From Pseudomonas argentinensis (GTDB taxonomy: Bacteria; Pseudomonadota; Gammaproteobacteria; Pseudomonadales; Pseudomonadaceae), in the NCBI RefSeq assembly GCF_001839655.2, contig NZ_CP056087.1:1736001-1800000 (forward strand): DNA of 64,000 nucleotides, read 5' to 3'. Of the stretch, positions 26,613 through 39,099 are shown piece after piece. Within the stretch, counting starts at the first letter, position 1, and each line of letters begins with the position of its first letter. Made by a program: the position numbers and the translations under genes. The notes under the pieces are model-generated. The model did not search any database. It was not told where the DNA came from and saw nothing but the letters and a program-made list of their open reading frames with translations.

Positions 26613-28253
26613 ATGCAACTTCTCTACACCATCCTGACCATGTTGCTGGTGGTCAGCGGCACCCGTATCAGCGCCCAGTTCATTCCCTTGCCGTTGCCCA
26701 TCCTGCAGATTCTCATCGGCGCGCTGCTGGCGGTTCCGGCGCTGGGCCTGCACGTGCGTCTGGACCCCGAGCTGTTCCTGCTGCTGTTCATCCCGCCGCT
26801 GCTGTTCGTCGATGGCTGGCGCATGCCCAAGGGGCAGTTTCGCAAGCTGCGCATGCCGATCCTGTTCCTGGCCTTCGTGCTGGTGTTCGTCACCATTCTG
26901 GGCGCCGGATATTTCATTCACTGGTTGCTGCCCCAGGTGCCACTGGCCGCCTGCTTCGCCCTGGCGGCGGTGCTCTCGCCAACCGATGCGGTGGCGGTGT
27001 CGGCGATCGCCCACGGGCGCCTGCCCAACACCCTGAACAACCTGCTGCAGGGTGAGGCGTTGATGAACGATGCCTCCGGCCTGGTGGCGTTCAAGTTCGC
27101 CGTGGCGGCGACCCTGACCGGGGTGTTCTCGTTCGCCGATGCCAGCCTGCAGTTCGTGCTGGTGGCCGCGGGTGGCCTGTTGATCGGCATGGCGTTGAGC
27201 TACCTGCTGGGCCGGTTGCGGGCGTGGATGATCGCCCGTGGCTGGGAGGAGCCGGCGCCCCATGTGCTGCTGATGCTGCTGCTGCCGTTCGCCGCCTATG
27301 TGGCGGCCGAGCACCTGGGGTTGTCCGGCATTCTTTCCGCGGTGGCGGCCGGCATGATGCAGAGTCGCCTCGACCTGCTGCCGCGGCAGACCACCACGCG
27401 GCTGCTCAACCGCGGCGTGTGGGCGATGCTCGAGTTCACCTTCAACGGCCTGATCTTCCTGCTGCTGGGCCTGCAGCTGCCGGACATCATCAAGGCGGTG
27501 ATCGGTGACCATGCCGACGCCTGGCACCTGTTGCTGCCGGCGCTGGGCTACGTGCTGGCGGTGTATGGGGTGCTGATGGTGCTGCGCTTCGCCTGGGTGT
27601 ACTGCTACTGGCGCACCTCGGGGATGGTGCGGCGCTGGCGCGGCAAGTCGACGCGCTTCGCCGGCCAGTCGCGCATCGCCCTGACCGCGGTGCTGACGGT
27701 CGGCGGCGTGCGCGGCGCGGTGACCCTGGCCGGCGTGATGTCGCTGCCCTTGCTGCTCAACAACGGCGAGGCGTTTCCCGAGCGGGATCTGCTGATTCTC
27801 ATCGCCGCCGGGGTGATCCTGGTGTCGCTGCTGGTCGCCAGCGTGGTACTGCCCCGGCTGCTGCCGCTGCTGCCCCAGGACAACGTGGCGCGCCACGAGG
27901 CCGAACTCAACCGGCATCGCGCCCAGATACTGCAGGCGGCGATTCGCTGCCTGGAAGCCGACGACGAAAAGGCCGCCGATACCGACAGCGCCATCGCCAC
28001 GGCGGAAATCCGCGCCAAGCTGATGAGCGAATACCGCGACCTGCTCGAGCGCACCCGCACACGCCGCGCCGAGGAGTCGCGTGAGTACCAGCGCCAGGCC
28101 GATCAGCTGGAATACCGCATGCGCCTGCAGGCCTTGCGCACCCAGCGTCTGGAGCTGTACCGGATGCGCAAGGAGCATCAGCTGGACGACGACATGCTGG
28201 CCGAGATCCTCCGCGATCTGGATAACGCGGAGGTGCGGCTGCTCAAGGGCTAG
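26613..28253 (+). CDS. Na+/H+ antiporter, CPA1 family
   Basis: 546 residues. Twelve or so membrane helices over the first 420, with hallmark segments LLFIPPLLFVDGWRMP, AAVLSPTDAVAVSAIAHG, LLQGEALMNDASGLVAFKFA (the ND ion site) and GGVRGAVTLAGVMSLPLL. A charged helical cytoplasmic tail of about 120 residues (coiled-coil-like, EYRDLLERTRTRRAEESREY) follows. It exchanges Na+ for protons in pH and salt homeostasis. Monocistronic, with AAGGA upstream. Confidence 0.9.
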   Translation: MQLLYTILTMLLVVSGTRISAQFIPLPLPILQILIGALLAVPALGLHVRLDPELFLLLFIPPLLFVDGWRMPKGQFRKLRMPILFLAFVLVFVTILGAGYFIHWLLPQVPLAACFALAAVLSPTDAVAVSAIAHGRLPNTLNNLLQGEALMNDASGLVAFKFAVAATLTGVFSFADASLQFVLVAAGGLLIGMALSYLLGRLRAWMIARGWEEPAPHVLLMLLLPFAAYVAAEHLGLSGILSAVAAGMMQSRLDLLPRQTTTRLLNRGVWAMLEFTFNGLIFLLLGLQLPDIIKAVIGDHADAWHLLLPALGYVLAVYGVLMVLRFAWVYCYWRTSGMVRRWRGKSTRFAGQSRIALTAVLTVGGVRGAVTLAGVMSLPLLLNNGEAFPERDLLILIAAGVILVSLLVASVVLPRLLPLLPQDNVARHEAELNRHRAQILQAAIRCLEADDEKAADTDSAIATAEIRAKLMSEYRDLLERTRTRRAEESREYQRQADQLEYRMRLQALRTQRLELYRMRKEHQLDDDMLAEILRDLDNAEVRLLKG

Positions 28254-28326
28254 GGGACGTGCTTAGAAAACGTTCATGACCTTGCCGCCCAGGTTCGTCG
28301 ATTTTGGCAGCCAAGTGGCGGATGCA

Positions 28327-28416
28327 GCCGCAAGCTGCAAGCTCCAAGCTACAGGTTAAAAGCAGTCCGCAGTGCTCTAGCTTGTTCTTGCAGCTTGAGG
28401 CTTGCGGCTTGAAGCT
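28327..28416. repeat. GCAAGCTGCAAGCT-type inverted repeat
   Basis: Left block GCCGCAAGCTGCAAGCTCCA and right block CTTGCAGCTTGAGGCTTGCG are imperfect inverted copies, between the antiporter and acyl-CoA dehydrogenase ends. Same family as at 24954. Confidence 0.7.
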
Positions 28417-28475
28417 CAATGTCCGCTTCTGCCTTGTAGCTGCCGCTTCATGCACTAAAGATCGTGAACAGGTTC

Positions 28476-29626
28476 CTAGAGCGCGTAGTGCTTGAGCTCA
28501 CGGGCGATCAGCAGGCGCTGGATCTCGCTGGCACCTTCGTAGATCTGGGTGATGCGCGCGTCGCGGTAGTAGCGCTGCACCGGGAAGTCCTCCAGATAGC
28601 CGTAGCCGCCGTGGATCTGCAGCGCCTTGGAGCACACTCGCTCGGCCATTTCCGAGGCGAACAGCTTGGCTTGTGAAGCCTCGGACAGGCACGGCTCGCC
28701 GGCACTGCGCAGGCGCGCGGCATGCAGGGTGAGCAGGCGGGCGGCATTGATCTGGGTGTGCATGTCGGCCAGCAGGTTGGCGATGCTCTGGTGCTCGCCA
28801 ATGGGCTTGTCGAACTGCACCCGTTCGCGGGAGTAGAGCAGGGCCGCCTCGAAAGCGGCGCGGGCGATGCCGACCGCCTGGGCGGCGATGCCGATACGTC
28901 CGCCCTCGAGGTTGGACAGGGCGATGCTCAGGCCCTTGCCGCGCTCGCCCAGCAGGTTGGCGGCGGGAACGCCGCAGTCGTCCAGGGTGATGGCGCAGGT
29001 GTCCGAGGCGCGGATACCCATCTTGTGCTCGCTGCGGTCGATGCGAAAACCGGGTGTGTTGGTGGGCACCAGGAAGGCTGAAATACCCTGTTTGCCAAGG
29101 GTGGCATCGGTCACCGCGAAGACGATGGCCAGGCCGGCACGGCGGCCGTTGCTGACGAATTGCTTGGCGCCATTGAGTAGCCAGCGGCCGTCACGCAGCT
29201 CGGCGCGGGTGCGCAGGTTGTGGGCTTCGGAGCCAGCCTGGGGCTCGGTCAGGCAAAAGCAGCCGATCACTTCGCCACTGGCCAGGCGCGCCAGCCATTG
29301 GCTTTTCTGCTCATCGCTGCCGTAGTTGAGCAGCGGGCCGCAGCCCACCGAGTTGTGCACGCTCATCAGCGTACCGGTGGCGGCATCGGCGGCGGAGACC
29401 TCTTCAACCGCCAGGGCATAGGCCACGTAGTCGAGGTAGCTGCCCCCCCAGGTGTCCGGCACTATCATGCCCAGCAGGCCCATTTCGCCCATCTGGGCCA
29501 CCGCCGCATCGTCTATCCAGCCCGCCTTTTCCCAGTCCTGGGCGTGGGGGCGATGGCGCGCCGGGCGAACTGCCGGGTGCACTCGCGGATCATGCGTTGT
29601 TCTTCGTTCAGTTCGATGTCGTGCAT
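28476..29626 (-). pseudogene. Acyl-CoA dehydrogenase with N-terminal -1 frameshift
   Basis: The true start is the ATG at 29626 (AGAGAGG upstream): [20 protein letters not shown]. After about 26 residues the family continues in another frame from [20 protein letters not shown]. Adding one base to the G5 run at 29546-29550 restores a 383-residue enzyme ([12 protein letters not shown]). The rest is intact: FAD and substrate segments [35 protein letters not shown], catalytic Glu in [17 protein letters not shown]. Medium/short-chain acyl-CoA dehydrogenase; substrate unknown. As given, translation from the real start stops early. Confidence 0.85.
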
Positions 29627-29783
29627 AGCGACCTCTCTGTTGTCGTTGACCCGCGCCGGGTCACGGCAGGCGGGTAGCCAGGCACGCCCTGGATCACAGG
29701 GCGTGCCTGCTACAGAGTCGCCCAGGATCGGGCGAATCGCAAATAGGCAAGGGCGTGGTGACGGGCGTCGCCACGCGGCTGGG

Positions 29784-31076
29784 TCAGTGCGGCTGGCGCA
29801 ACTGCTCGAGCAGCTTGGCATCCGGATAGCCGTCGGCCGGCCAGCCCAGGTGCAGCTGGAAGGCGCGGATGGCCTTGCGGGTATTGGCGCCGATGATGCC
29901 GTCGGCATGGCCGGAGTCGAAGCCACGGGCATTGAGGCGTTCCTGCAGTTCAACGCGCTCGCTGCGGCCCAGCTGGCGATCGCCCTCGGGCCAGCTACCC
30001 TGCACGGCGTTGCCACCGCGCAGGGCGTCGGACAGCAGGCCGATGGCCAGGGCGTAGGAGGTCGAGTTGTTGTAGCGCAGGATGCTGCGGAAGTTGCTGA
30101 ACAGCAGGAAGGCCGGACCGCGGTGCCCGGCGGGCAGCAACAGGGTGGCGCTGGCGTCGTCGCGCGGGGTGCTCAGCGGCTGACCCACGGGGTGGATACC
30201 CAGTTCACGCCACTGCGCCACGCTGCGCCGTACTTCCGGGTCGGCCAGGGCGTAGTCGAAACCTTGCGGCAGTTGCACCTCGTAACCCCAGGGCTGGCGC
30301 AATTGCCAGTTGGCGCTCTGCAGGTAGTGGGCGGCCGAGGCCAGGGCGTCGGCGGTGGAGGTCCACACGTCACGCTTGCCGTCGCCGTCGAAATCCACGG
30401 CGTGCTCGTTGTAGGTGGTGGGCATGAACTGGGTCTGGCCCATGGCGCCGGCCCAGGAGCCGACCAGGCTTTCCGGGGCGATGTCGCCATGCTGGAGAAT
30501 CTGCAGCACGGCGAGCAGCTGGCTGCGCCAGAAGGCCTGGCGACGGCCTTCATAGGCCAGGGTGGCCAGGGAGCGCACCACGTTGTGGCTGCCGATGTTG
30601 CTGCCGAAGTTGCTCTCCAGGCCCCAGATGGCGACCAGGGTTTCGGCGTCGACCCCGTAGCGCTGTTCGATCTGGTTGAGCATGGCGCGGTTCTGGGTCT
30701 GCAGGATGCGCCCGCGGGCGACTCGGCTCGGCGATACCGCACCCTTGAGGTACTCCCATACCGGGCGACTGAATTCGGGCTGGCTGCTGTCGGCCTTGAC
30801 CACGTCGGGGTTCGGCACCACGCCGGCGAAGGCCCGGTCGAACAGGGTCGGACTGATGCCGGCGGCGATGGCGTCGCTGCGCAGCAGGTCGCGCCATTGT
30901 TCGAAGCTCAGCTGCGCTTCGACGGGTTGGCCGGTGGCCGCAGCGGTGGAGGAGGTGCTCGGTAGCGTACTGGTGGCCGCCAGAGGCTGGGCCGGGGCAT
31001 CGGCGCACGCCGTGAGCAAAAGCAGGAAGCTGGCCGCAGCGGTGGCAGGCAGGCCGCGAATGAACAGGTTGGGCAT
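29784..31076 (-). CDS. Lytic murein transglycosylase (SltB/MltB type) with peptidoglycan-binding domain
   Basis: 430 residues. Lipoprotein signal with lipobox LLLLTAC (MPNLFIRGLPATAAASFLLL); an ATG two codons upstream is also possible. The catalytic domain at about 55-340 contains IWGLESNFGSNIG (catalytic Glu), GAMGQTQFMPTTY and DFDGDGKRDVW. The C-terminal PG_binding_1 domain (RVELQERLNARGFDSGHADG, ANTRKAIRAFQ) occupies the last 60. It cleaves glycan strands with 1,6-anhydro product. Position near holA-lptE-leuS matches the P. aeruginosa homologue I remember as SltB3/SltH; the name is tentative. Confidence 0.9.
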   Translation of the reverse strand: MPNLFIRGLPATAAASFLLLLTACADAPAQPLAATSTLPSTSSTAAATGQPVEAQLSFEQWRDLLRSDAIAAGISPTLFDRAFAGVVPNPDVVKADSSQPEFSRPVWEYLKGAVSPSRVARGRILQTQNRAMLNQIEQRYGVDAETLVAIWGLESNFGSNIGSHNVVRSLATLAYEGRRQAFWRSQLLAVLQILQHGDIAPESLVGSWAGAMGQTQFMPTTYNEHAVDFDGDGKRDVWTSTADALASAAHYLQSANWQLRQPWGYEVQLPQGFDYALADPEVRRSVAQWRELGIHPVGQPLSTPRDDASATLLLPAGHRGPAFLLFSNFRSILRYNNSTSYALAIGLLSDALRGGNAVQGSWPEGDRQLGRSERVELQERLNARGFDSGHADGIIGANTRKAIRAFQLHLGWPADGYPDAKLLEQLRQPH

Positions 31077-31147
31077 GGTCATCTCAACACGTTTTGCAGG
31101 CGACCACCTTAGCACGGATGAGCGGAAATGCGGGCTGGACGAGGTTT

Positions 31148-31300
31148 TCAAGCCGCCTTAAATGAACAAGCCTCCCAGTTTTGCTGGGAGGCTTGGCGGT
31201 TGTAGCTGCCTTTTCCTTTGCCGGGGCGTTCCTGGCGTGAGCGGAACAGCGGCTGGGCGATGATGGATTTGGCCTTGTTGGGGCGCTTCTTCTTGCTCAT
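31148..31300 (-). CDS. arfA: Alternative ribosome-rescue factor ArfA
   Basis: 50 residues starting MSKKKRPNKAKSIIAQPLFR with AGGA 7 bases upstream. It shows the ArfA hallmarks: PLFRSRQ, then KGKGSYNRQ, then NWEA. ArfA recruits RF2 to ribosomes stalled on mRNAs lacking a stop when trans-translation fails. A strong hairpin lies inside the frame (31171-31191), before the stop. In E. coli such a hairpin yields non-stop arfA mRNA whose product is tagged by tmRNA, so full activity appears only when tmRNA fails. The same control is inferred here. Confidence 0.88.
   Translation of the reverse strand: MSKKKRPNKAKSIIAQPLFRSRQERPGKGKGSYNRQASQQNWEACSFKAA
31171..31191 (-). terminator. Hairpin within arfA
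   Basis: The 8-base perfect stem CCTCCCAG / CTGGGAGG with a 5-base loop is followed on the minus strand by CTTGTTCATTT. It falls in codons for the SQQNWEA region, so termination or RNase III cleavage here would give stop-less mRNA. Confidence 0.75.
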
Positions 31301-31388
31301 GGCAGATCCTCGATCAGTGCTCGCACGGATAGCGAGCGGCGCGAATGATGCGCCGCTGGGCAGGCGATGTCCATACTCGAGGTGGGCG

Positions 31389-32423
31389 TTAAGCGCCGAG
31401 TTTCAGGCGTTGTCCGGCCATCATCAGCACCAGGCGCGACAGGCTGGCCCAGGGATCGCCTGGCGCCTGGCCCTTGACCTGGGCGTCGATCTGCTGGGCG
31501 TCCATCAGCAGGGCATTCCAGCGCGCCGGCGTGTGGCGCTGCAGGGCCTTGCTGACCAGCGGGCGGCGCTTGTCCCACACCGGCGGGCGCGCCGAGGCGA
31601 AGGCCTTGTCGAGCGGGACGCCCTGGCCATGCTGGTAGGCGATGTTGGCCAGCTGGCGTAGCTCGCGGGCCAGCATCACCACGATGAACAGCGATTCCTG
31701 GCCTTCGCCACGCAGCCCGTCGAGCATGCGCAGGGCGTGGGCGGCCTCGCCATTGAGGATGGCGTCGATCAGGCCGAACACGTCGTAACGGGCGCTGTCG
31801 GCGACCGCCGCCTGGACGGTGCCGGCATCGATCTGCTGGCCGTCGGCGAGCAGCTTGAGCTTTTCGATTTCCTGGGCGGCGGCCAGCAGGTTGCCTTCGA
31901 CGCGGGCGGCGATCAGGTCGACGGCCTCGGCGCTGGCATTCATGCCCGCCTGGGCCAGGCGCTGGCGAATCCACTGTGGCAGCCCGTTGGCGTCCACCGG
32001 CCAGATCTGCACGAACTGGCAGCTGGGCCCGTCGATCAGCGCCTTGGCCCACTTGGTCTTTTGCGCGCTGCCGTCGAGCTTGGGCAGAGTGATCAGCAGC
32101 AGGGTGTCTTCCGGCGGGCGGCCGAGGTATTCGAGAATCGCCGCGGCGCCCTTGTCGCCCGGCTTGCCGTTGGGGATGCGCAGTTCGATGACGCGCTTGT
32201 CTGCGAACAGCGACAGGCTGGCGCCGGCTTCGTAGAGCGTGCCCCAGTCGAAATTGGCTTCGGCGTGAAACACCTCGCGCTCGGTAAAGCCCTGGGCGCG
32301 GCTGGCGCTGCGGATCGCGTCGGTGGCTTCCTGGCAGAGCAGGGCTTCGTCGCCGCACACCACGTAAACCGGGGCGAGCGCGCCTTGCAGGTGTTTGCCG
32401 AGTTGGGCGGGAGCGAGTTTCAT
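31389..32423 (-). CDS. holA: DNA polymerase III subunit delta
   Basis: 344 residues, usual length. Starts MKLAPAQLGKHLQG with VYVVCGDEALLCQEATDAIR, the ATPase-like N-terminal domain lacking a full P-loop, and a C-terminal helical collar (FASARPPVWDKRRPLVSKAL). It opens the beta clamp within the clamp loader. Upstream are lptE and leuS; a REP element separates holA from lptE. Confidence 0.93.
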   Translation of the reverse strand: MKLAPAQLGKHLQGALAPVYVVCGDEALLCQEATDAIRSASRAQGFTEREVFHAEANFDWGTLYEAGASLSLFADKRVIELRIPNGKPGDKGAAAILEYLGRPPEDTLLLITLPKLDGSAQKTKWAKALIDGPSCQFVQIWPVDANGLPQWIRQRLAQAGMNASAEAVDLIAARVEGNLLAAAQEIEKLKLLADGQQIDAGTVQAAVADSARYDVFGLIDAILNGEAAHALRMLDGLRGEGQESLFIVVMLARELRQLANIAYQHGQGVPLDKAFASARPPVWDKRRPLVSKALQRHTPARWNALLMDAQQIDAQVKGQAPGDPWASLSRLVLMMAGQRLKLGA

Positions 32424-32524
32424 GGGTTCCTGAACTCGATGGGCTGAACAAAAGGTTCTGTCAGCTTGGAACCTGATTCGCGATCAGGTGGCGTTGAAGC
32501 AACAGCCAGCGTTTGGCGTTCCAT

Positions 32525-32588
32525 TGTGGGAGCGGGCAGGGACGCCTAGTCCATGCGCGCGAATTCGCGGGCATGGCCCGCTCCCACA
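32525..32588 (+). repeat. REP-like palindromic repeat, copy 2
   Basis: From TGTGGGAGCGGGCAGGGACG to GCATGGCCCGCTCCCACA, with perfect outer complementarity (TGTGGGAGCGGGC / GCCCGCTCCCACA) and a CGCGCGAATTCGCG inner stem. It lies between holA and lptE. Confidence 0.85.
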
Positions 32589-32605
32589 GTTGGCGCCTAC
32601 AAACC

Positions 32606-33211
32606 TTACTGCACCGGCAGTTCGATGGGCGACTGCTGCGGCTGCGCCGCTTCGCGCTGACGGGCCGCTTCCAGGGCCTCGGCTTCGGCTTTCGCCTTGG
32701 CTTCGGCAGTCTGCTGCAGCTCGTCCAGTTGCGCCGGGGTGATCTGCTGCAGGCGCTGGGCCAGTTGCTGCACCAGGTCGCGGCGCATTTCGGTGCGCAG
32801 CTGGGCGGCCTGCTGGTCGTTGCCGATCAGGTTGTTGGAGTCCTGCACGTAGTAGCTCTGCACTTCGAGCTTGTTGCTCAGCAGCAGCAGGTTCTTGGCG
32901 CCACGGATCTCGTAATCCAGGCTCATGGTGCGCTCGTACTCTACGCTACGCGCCGAACTGGTGTAGCTGGCCGAACGCTGGCTCTCCCGTTCGCCCGCCA
33001 GGTACAGCTTGTAGGCAGCGCCCGGGAACACGCGAACGCCGTTGTTCTCCAGCACGTCCTTGACGTCACGCACGGTGTCGCCGTAGGTGTCGCGTGCGCT
33101 GACGTCGAGCTCATTGAGGGCGAACTGCACGTCGCCGGTGCCACGCAGCTGGAAGCCGCAGGCGCCGAGCAGGCCAGCCAGGCCGATTACCAACAGATTG
33201 CGCTTGATCAT
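32606..33211 (-). CDS. lptE: LPS-assembly lipoprotein LptE
   Basis: 201 residues from the ATG at 33211. Lipobox [16 protein letters not shown], the usual LptE start. The core [20 protein letters not shown] fits the family. A helical Ala/Glu/Gln-rich tail (about 150-201, [20 protein letters not shown]) is longer than in E. coli, as in other pseudomonads. It plugs LptD in the outer membrane and helps insert lipopolysaccharide. Lies 97 bases after leuS. Confidence 0.92.
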   Translation of the reverse strand: MIKRNLLVIGLAGLLGACGFQLRGTGDVQFALNELDVSARDTYGDTVRDVKDVLENNGVRVFPGAAYKLYLAGERESQRSASYTSSARSVEYERTMSLDYEIRGAKNLLLLSNKLEVQSYYVQDSNNLIGNDQQAAQLRTEMRRDLVQQLAQRLQQITPAQLDELQQTAEAKAKAEAEALEAARQREAAQPQQSPIELPVQ

Positions 33212-33308
33212 CTCGTATCCCCTTGTCCCGCCGGCTCCGCTGGCCGGCATGGCCGAAACTCTAGACCGGATGCCGGTCGCCAGCGGCGACCAGCGGTTCC
33301 CTGTCGCC

Positions 33309-36420
<3,112 letters not shown>

Positions 36421-36495
36421 CCATCGGTACGCTGTCCCCTGCTTGCGCGGCAGCGCTAACAGGCCCTAGGCTTCGAGCCTTTTCGGAGGTGCTCG

Positions 36496-37260
36496 ATGCC
36501 GCTGCGCTATCTGCTCAAGCAGTTCTTCATGCCGCCCGGCATCCTGTTGCTGCTTGTCGCCCTGGGCTGGTTTCTGCGCCGGCGCTTCCCGCGGCTGGCC
36601 ACCTGCTGTTTCGCTCTCGGGCTCGGTGGCCTGTGGCTGATGAGCCTGCCGGTGACGGTGGAATGGATGGCCAGGGCGATCGAGCGCGAACCCGCCATCA
36701 CCCAGCAGCAGTGGGCCACGCTGGCCCAGCAGGCCGACGTCATCGTCGTGCTCGGCGGTGGGCGCGATTCGAGCGACCCCGCCTGGGGTGGCGAGCAGCC
36801 CAGCGCCATGGCGCTGGAACGGACTCGCTATGCGGCGCGCCTGGCCAAGGCCTCGGGATTGCCGGTGCTGACCAGCGGCGGCCTGCATTTCGGTCGCCCA
36901 CCCAGCGAGGCGGCACTGATGGCCGAGGTGATGCACGAGGACCTGGGCGTCGAGGTGCGCTGGCAGGAAGAGCGCAGTCGCACCACCTGGGAGAATGCCA
37001 TTGAGACCGCTGCATTGCTGGAGCCCGAGGGCACCCGCCGGGTGCTGCTGGTCACCCAGGCCTGGCACATGCCGCGCTCTCGCTGGTGCTTCGAGCAGGC
37101 CGGCTTCGACGTGCTTACCGCGCCGGTGGGCTTTCTCGGCGTGCCCAATGGCCGGCCCATGGGCGGCTGGCTGCCGGAAGGCAAGGCCTTCTGGCAGAGC
37201 ACCTTGTTGCTCAATGAGGTGATCGGCGCGCTGGCCTATCCGCTGGCCTACGGGCGTTAG
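36496..37260 (+). CDS. YdcF/ElyC-family (DUF218) membrane protein
   Basis: 254 residues. Two N-terminal helices (GILLLLVALGWFLRRRFPRL; CCFALGLGGLWLMSLPV), then a DUF218 Rossmann-like domain: VIVVLGGGRDSS, LERTRYAARLAKASGLPVLT, ERSRTTWENAIETAALL and LLVTQAWHMPRS. ElyC in E. coli affects envelope and lipid-carrier metabolism. Exact reaction unknown. GGAGG upstream. Confidence 0.88.
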   Translation: MPLRYLLKQFFMPPGILLLLVALGWFLRRRFPRLATCCFALGLGGLWLMSLPVTVEWMARAIEREPAITQQQWATLAQQADVIVVLGGGRDSSDPAWGGEQPSAMALERTRYAARLAKASGLPVLTSGGLHFGRPPSEAALMAEVMHEDLGVEVRWQEERSRTTWENAIETAALLEPEGTRRVLLVTQAWHMPRSRWCFEQAGFDVLTAPVGFLGVPNGRPMGGWLPEGKAFWQSTLLLNEVIGALAYPLAYGR

Positions 37261-37360
37261 CATTAATGTGGTGGGCTAAAGCCCACCCTACGCAACGGGT
37301 CGCGCCTTAGCTTTTGAGCGTCACGCAAAGGTAAAGCGGGACTTGAACGTGTGCACCTCA

Positions 37361-37423
37361 TGTGGGAACGGGCCATGCCCGTGATTCGCGCGCATAGCCT
37401 AGGCGTCCCCGCGCACTCCCACA
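37361..37423 (-). repeat. REP-like palindromic repeat, copy 3 (inverted)
   Basis: On the minus strand it reads TGTGGGAGTGCGCGGGGACG ... CACGGGCATGGCCCGTTCCC ACA, matching copies 1 and 2 in ends and core. It lies between the convergent ydcF-like and lnt genes. Confidence 0.8.
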
Positions 37424-37526
37424 TGTATGACGCCGATCTAGCGGCAGTTGAATCATGGGATGAGTGCCAGCTTTAGTCACTGCAGTCGAAATACCGGCGC
37501 AGGCTTTAGCCCGCAGCCCAGATCAG

Positions 37527-39044
37527 TTAGTTCGTATCCCGGCGCCGCCGCACCAGCGCCCAGCCGGCCAGCAGGCTGCAGAGAATGATCAGCGGCCAGG
37601 AGCGCCAGCGCAGATAGGGCGTCAGGTGCTGCATCGGTTGCACCTCGCCGTACAGCGTGGCCTGCTCGAACTGCGGCAGGCGCTCGGTGATGCGCCCGAA
37701 CGGGTCGATCAGCACGGTCACGCCGTTGTTGGTGGCGCGGATCATCCAGCGGCCGGCCTCCAGGGCGCGCATCTGCGCCATCTGCAGGTGCTGCAGCGGG
37801 CCGATGGAGGTGCCGAACCAGGTGTCGTTGCTGACCGTCAGCAGCAGGTCGCTCTGCGCCGCCAGCTCGGCGGCGAATTCGGGATACACCACTTCGTAGC
37901 AGATGAAGGTCGCCAGGCGGTGGCCCTTGGCTTCGAGCAGCGGCTGGTCATGTTCGCCGCGGGCGAAGTCGGACATCGGCAGGTCGAAGAAGGCGATCAA
38001 CCCGCGCAGCAGGTCCTGCAGTGGCACGTACTCACCGAACGGCACCAGGCGCTGCTTGAGGTAGTCGCCACTGCCCTGGCCGATCACGCTGACGCCATTG
38101 TAATAGCGCATGTCGCCCTCGGCATTGGGCTGGCGGAGCGGCACGCCGGTGATCAGCGCGCTCTGCCGGTCGCTGGCGAAGCGATCCATCATGCTCAGGT
38201 AGCCGATGGCCTGGTCCTTGAGCACCGGTACTGCGGTCTCCGGCCACACCAGGATGTCCACCGGCTTGCTGGCGAAGCTCATGTCGCGGTACAGCGCCAG
38301 CTGGGCATTGAGCTGGGCCGGGTCCCACTTGAGGTTCTGTTCCACGTTGCCCTGGAGCGCCGCGACGCTCAGCGGCGCGCCGGCCGGGGCGGTCCAGGCG
38401 TGTTCCTTGAACGCCGCGCCGAGCAGCCAGGGGGCGATCAGCAGCACCAGGGCCTCGGCCAGCTGCGGCTTGTTGCCAATGAGGCGTGGCAGGTTGACCA
38501 GCAGCGCCGCGCTCAGTGCCAGGGCGAACGACAGCAGCCACACGCCGCCGACCGGCGCCAGGCCGGCCATGGGACCGTCGAGCTGGCTGTAGCCGGCATA
38601 GAGCCAGGGAAAGCCGGTAAGGAACCAGCCGCGAAACGCTTCCTGGGCCACCCACAGCGCGGCGAACGCCAGGGCATCGCCCAGTGGCGCGCTGTCGCGG
38701 CGCAGGCACAGGGCCCACAGCCAGGTGGCGAGGGCGAAGAACAGACCGAGGCCGGCGACGAAACCCAGGGTCAGGAAGGCGGCCAGCGGCGGCGAAGCGG
38801 CGCCGTAATCGTGAATGCTCACGTACACCCAACTGGTGCCCGAGGCGAACAGCCCGAAGCCGTACCACCAGCCACGCCAGGCGGCCTGGCGCGGCGTCAG
38901 TGCCCGCAGGCCGCGGTAGAGCAGGGCGATGGACAGCAGCACCAACGGCCAGATGCCGTAGGGGGCCAGCGCCAGGGTGGTCAGCGCGCCGGCCAGCAGG
39001 GCGATCAGGTTGCCGGGCCAGCCGGGTTGGAACAGTCGGTTCAT
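37527..39044 (-). CDS. lnt: Apolipoprotein N-acyltransferase
   Basis: 505 residues from the ATG at 39044 (MNRLFQPGWPGNLIALLAG); an ATG 12 bases upstream is an alternative. Six or so TM helices cover about 1-200, then a nitrilase-type domain with the catalytic triad: Glu in LVPFGEYVPLQ, Lys region in DWFNP-type family position, Cys in FICYEVVYPEF; also ILVWPETAVP and SNDTWFG. It adds the third acyl chain to lipoproteins. Follows corC after a hairpin. Confidence 0.94.
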   Translation of the reverse strand: MNRLFQPGWPGNLIALLAGALTTLALAPYGIWPLVLLSIALLYRGLRALTPRQAAWRGWWYGFGLFASGTSWVYVSIHDYGAASPPLAAFLTLGFVAGLGLFFALATWLWALCLRRDSAPLGDALAFAALWVAQEAFRGWFLTGFPWLYAGYSQLDGPMAGLAPVGGVWLLSFALALSAALLVNLPRLIGNKPQLAEALVLLIAPWLLGAAFKEHAWTAPAGAPLSVAALQGNVEQNLKWDPAQLNAQLALYRDMSFASKPVDILVWPETAVPVLKDQAIGYLSMMDRFASDRQSALITGVPLRQPNAEGDMRYYNGVSVIGQGSGDYLKQRLVPFGEYVPLQDLLRGLIAFFDLPMSDFARGEHDQPLLEAKGHRLATFICYEVVYPEFAAELAAQSDLLLTVSNDTWFGTSIGPLQHLQMAQMRALEAGRWMIRATNNGVTVLIDPFGRITERLPQFEQATLYGEVQPMQHLTPYLRWRSWPLIILCSLLAGWALVRRRRDTN

Positions 39045-39071
39045 CGGGATGCTCATCAAGGGAGAAAGCAA

Positions 39072-39095
39072 ACACCCCGCCAGCGGGCGGGGTGT
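39072..39095 (-). terminator. Hairpin between corC and lnt
   Basis: Perfect 10-base arms ACACCCCGCC / GGCGGGGTGT with a 4-base loop, followed on the minus strand by TTTGCTTTC. A weak or attenuating terminator inside the cluster. Confidence 0.6.
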
Positions 39096-39099
39096 CAGG

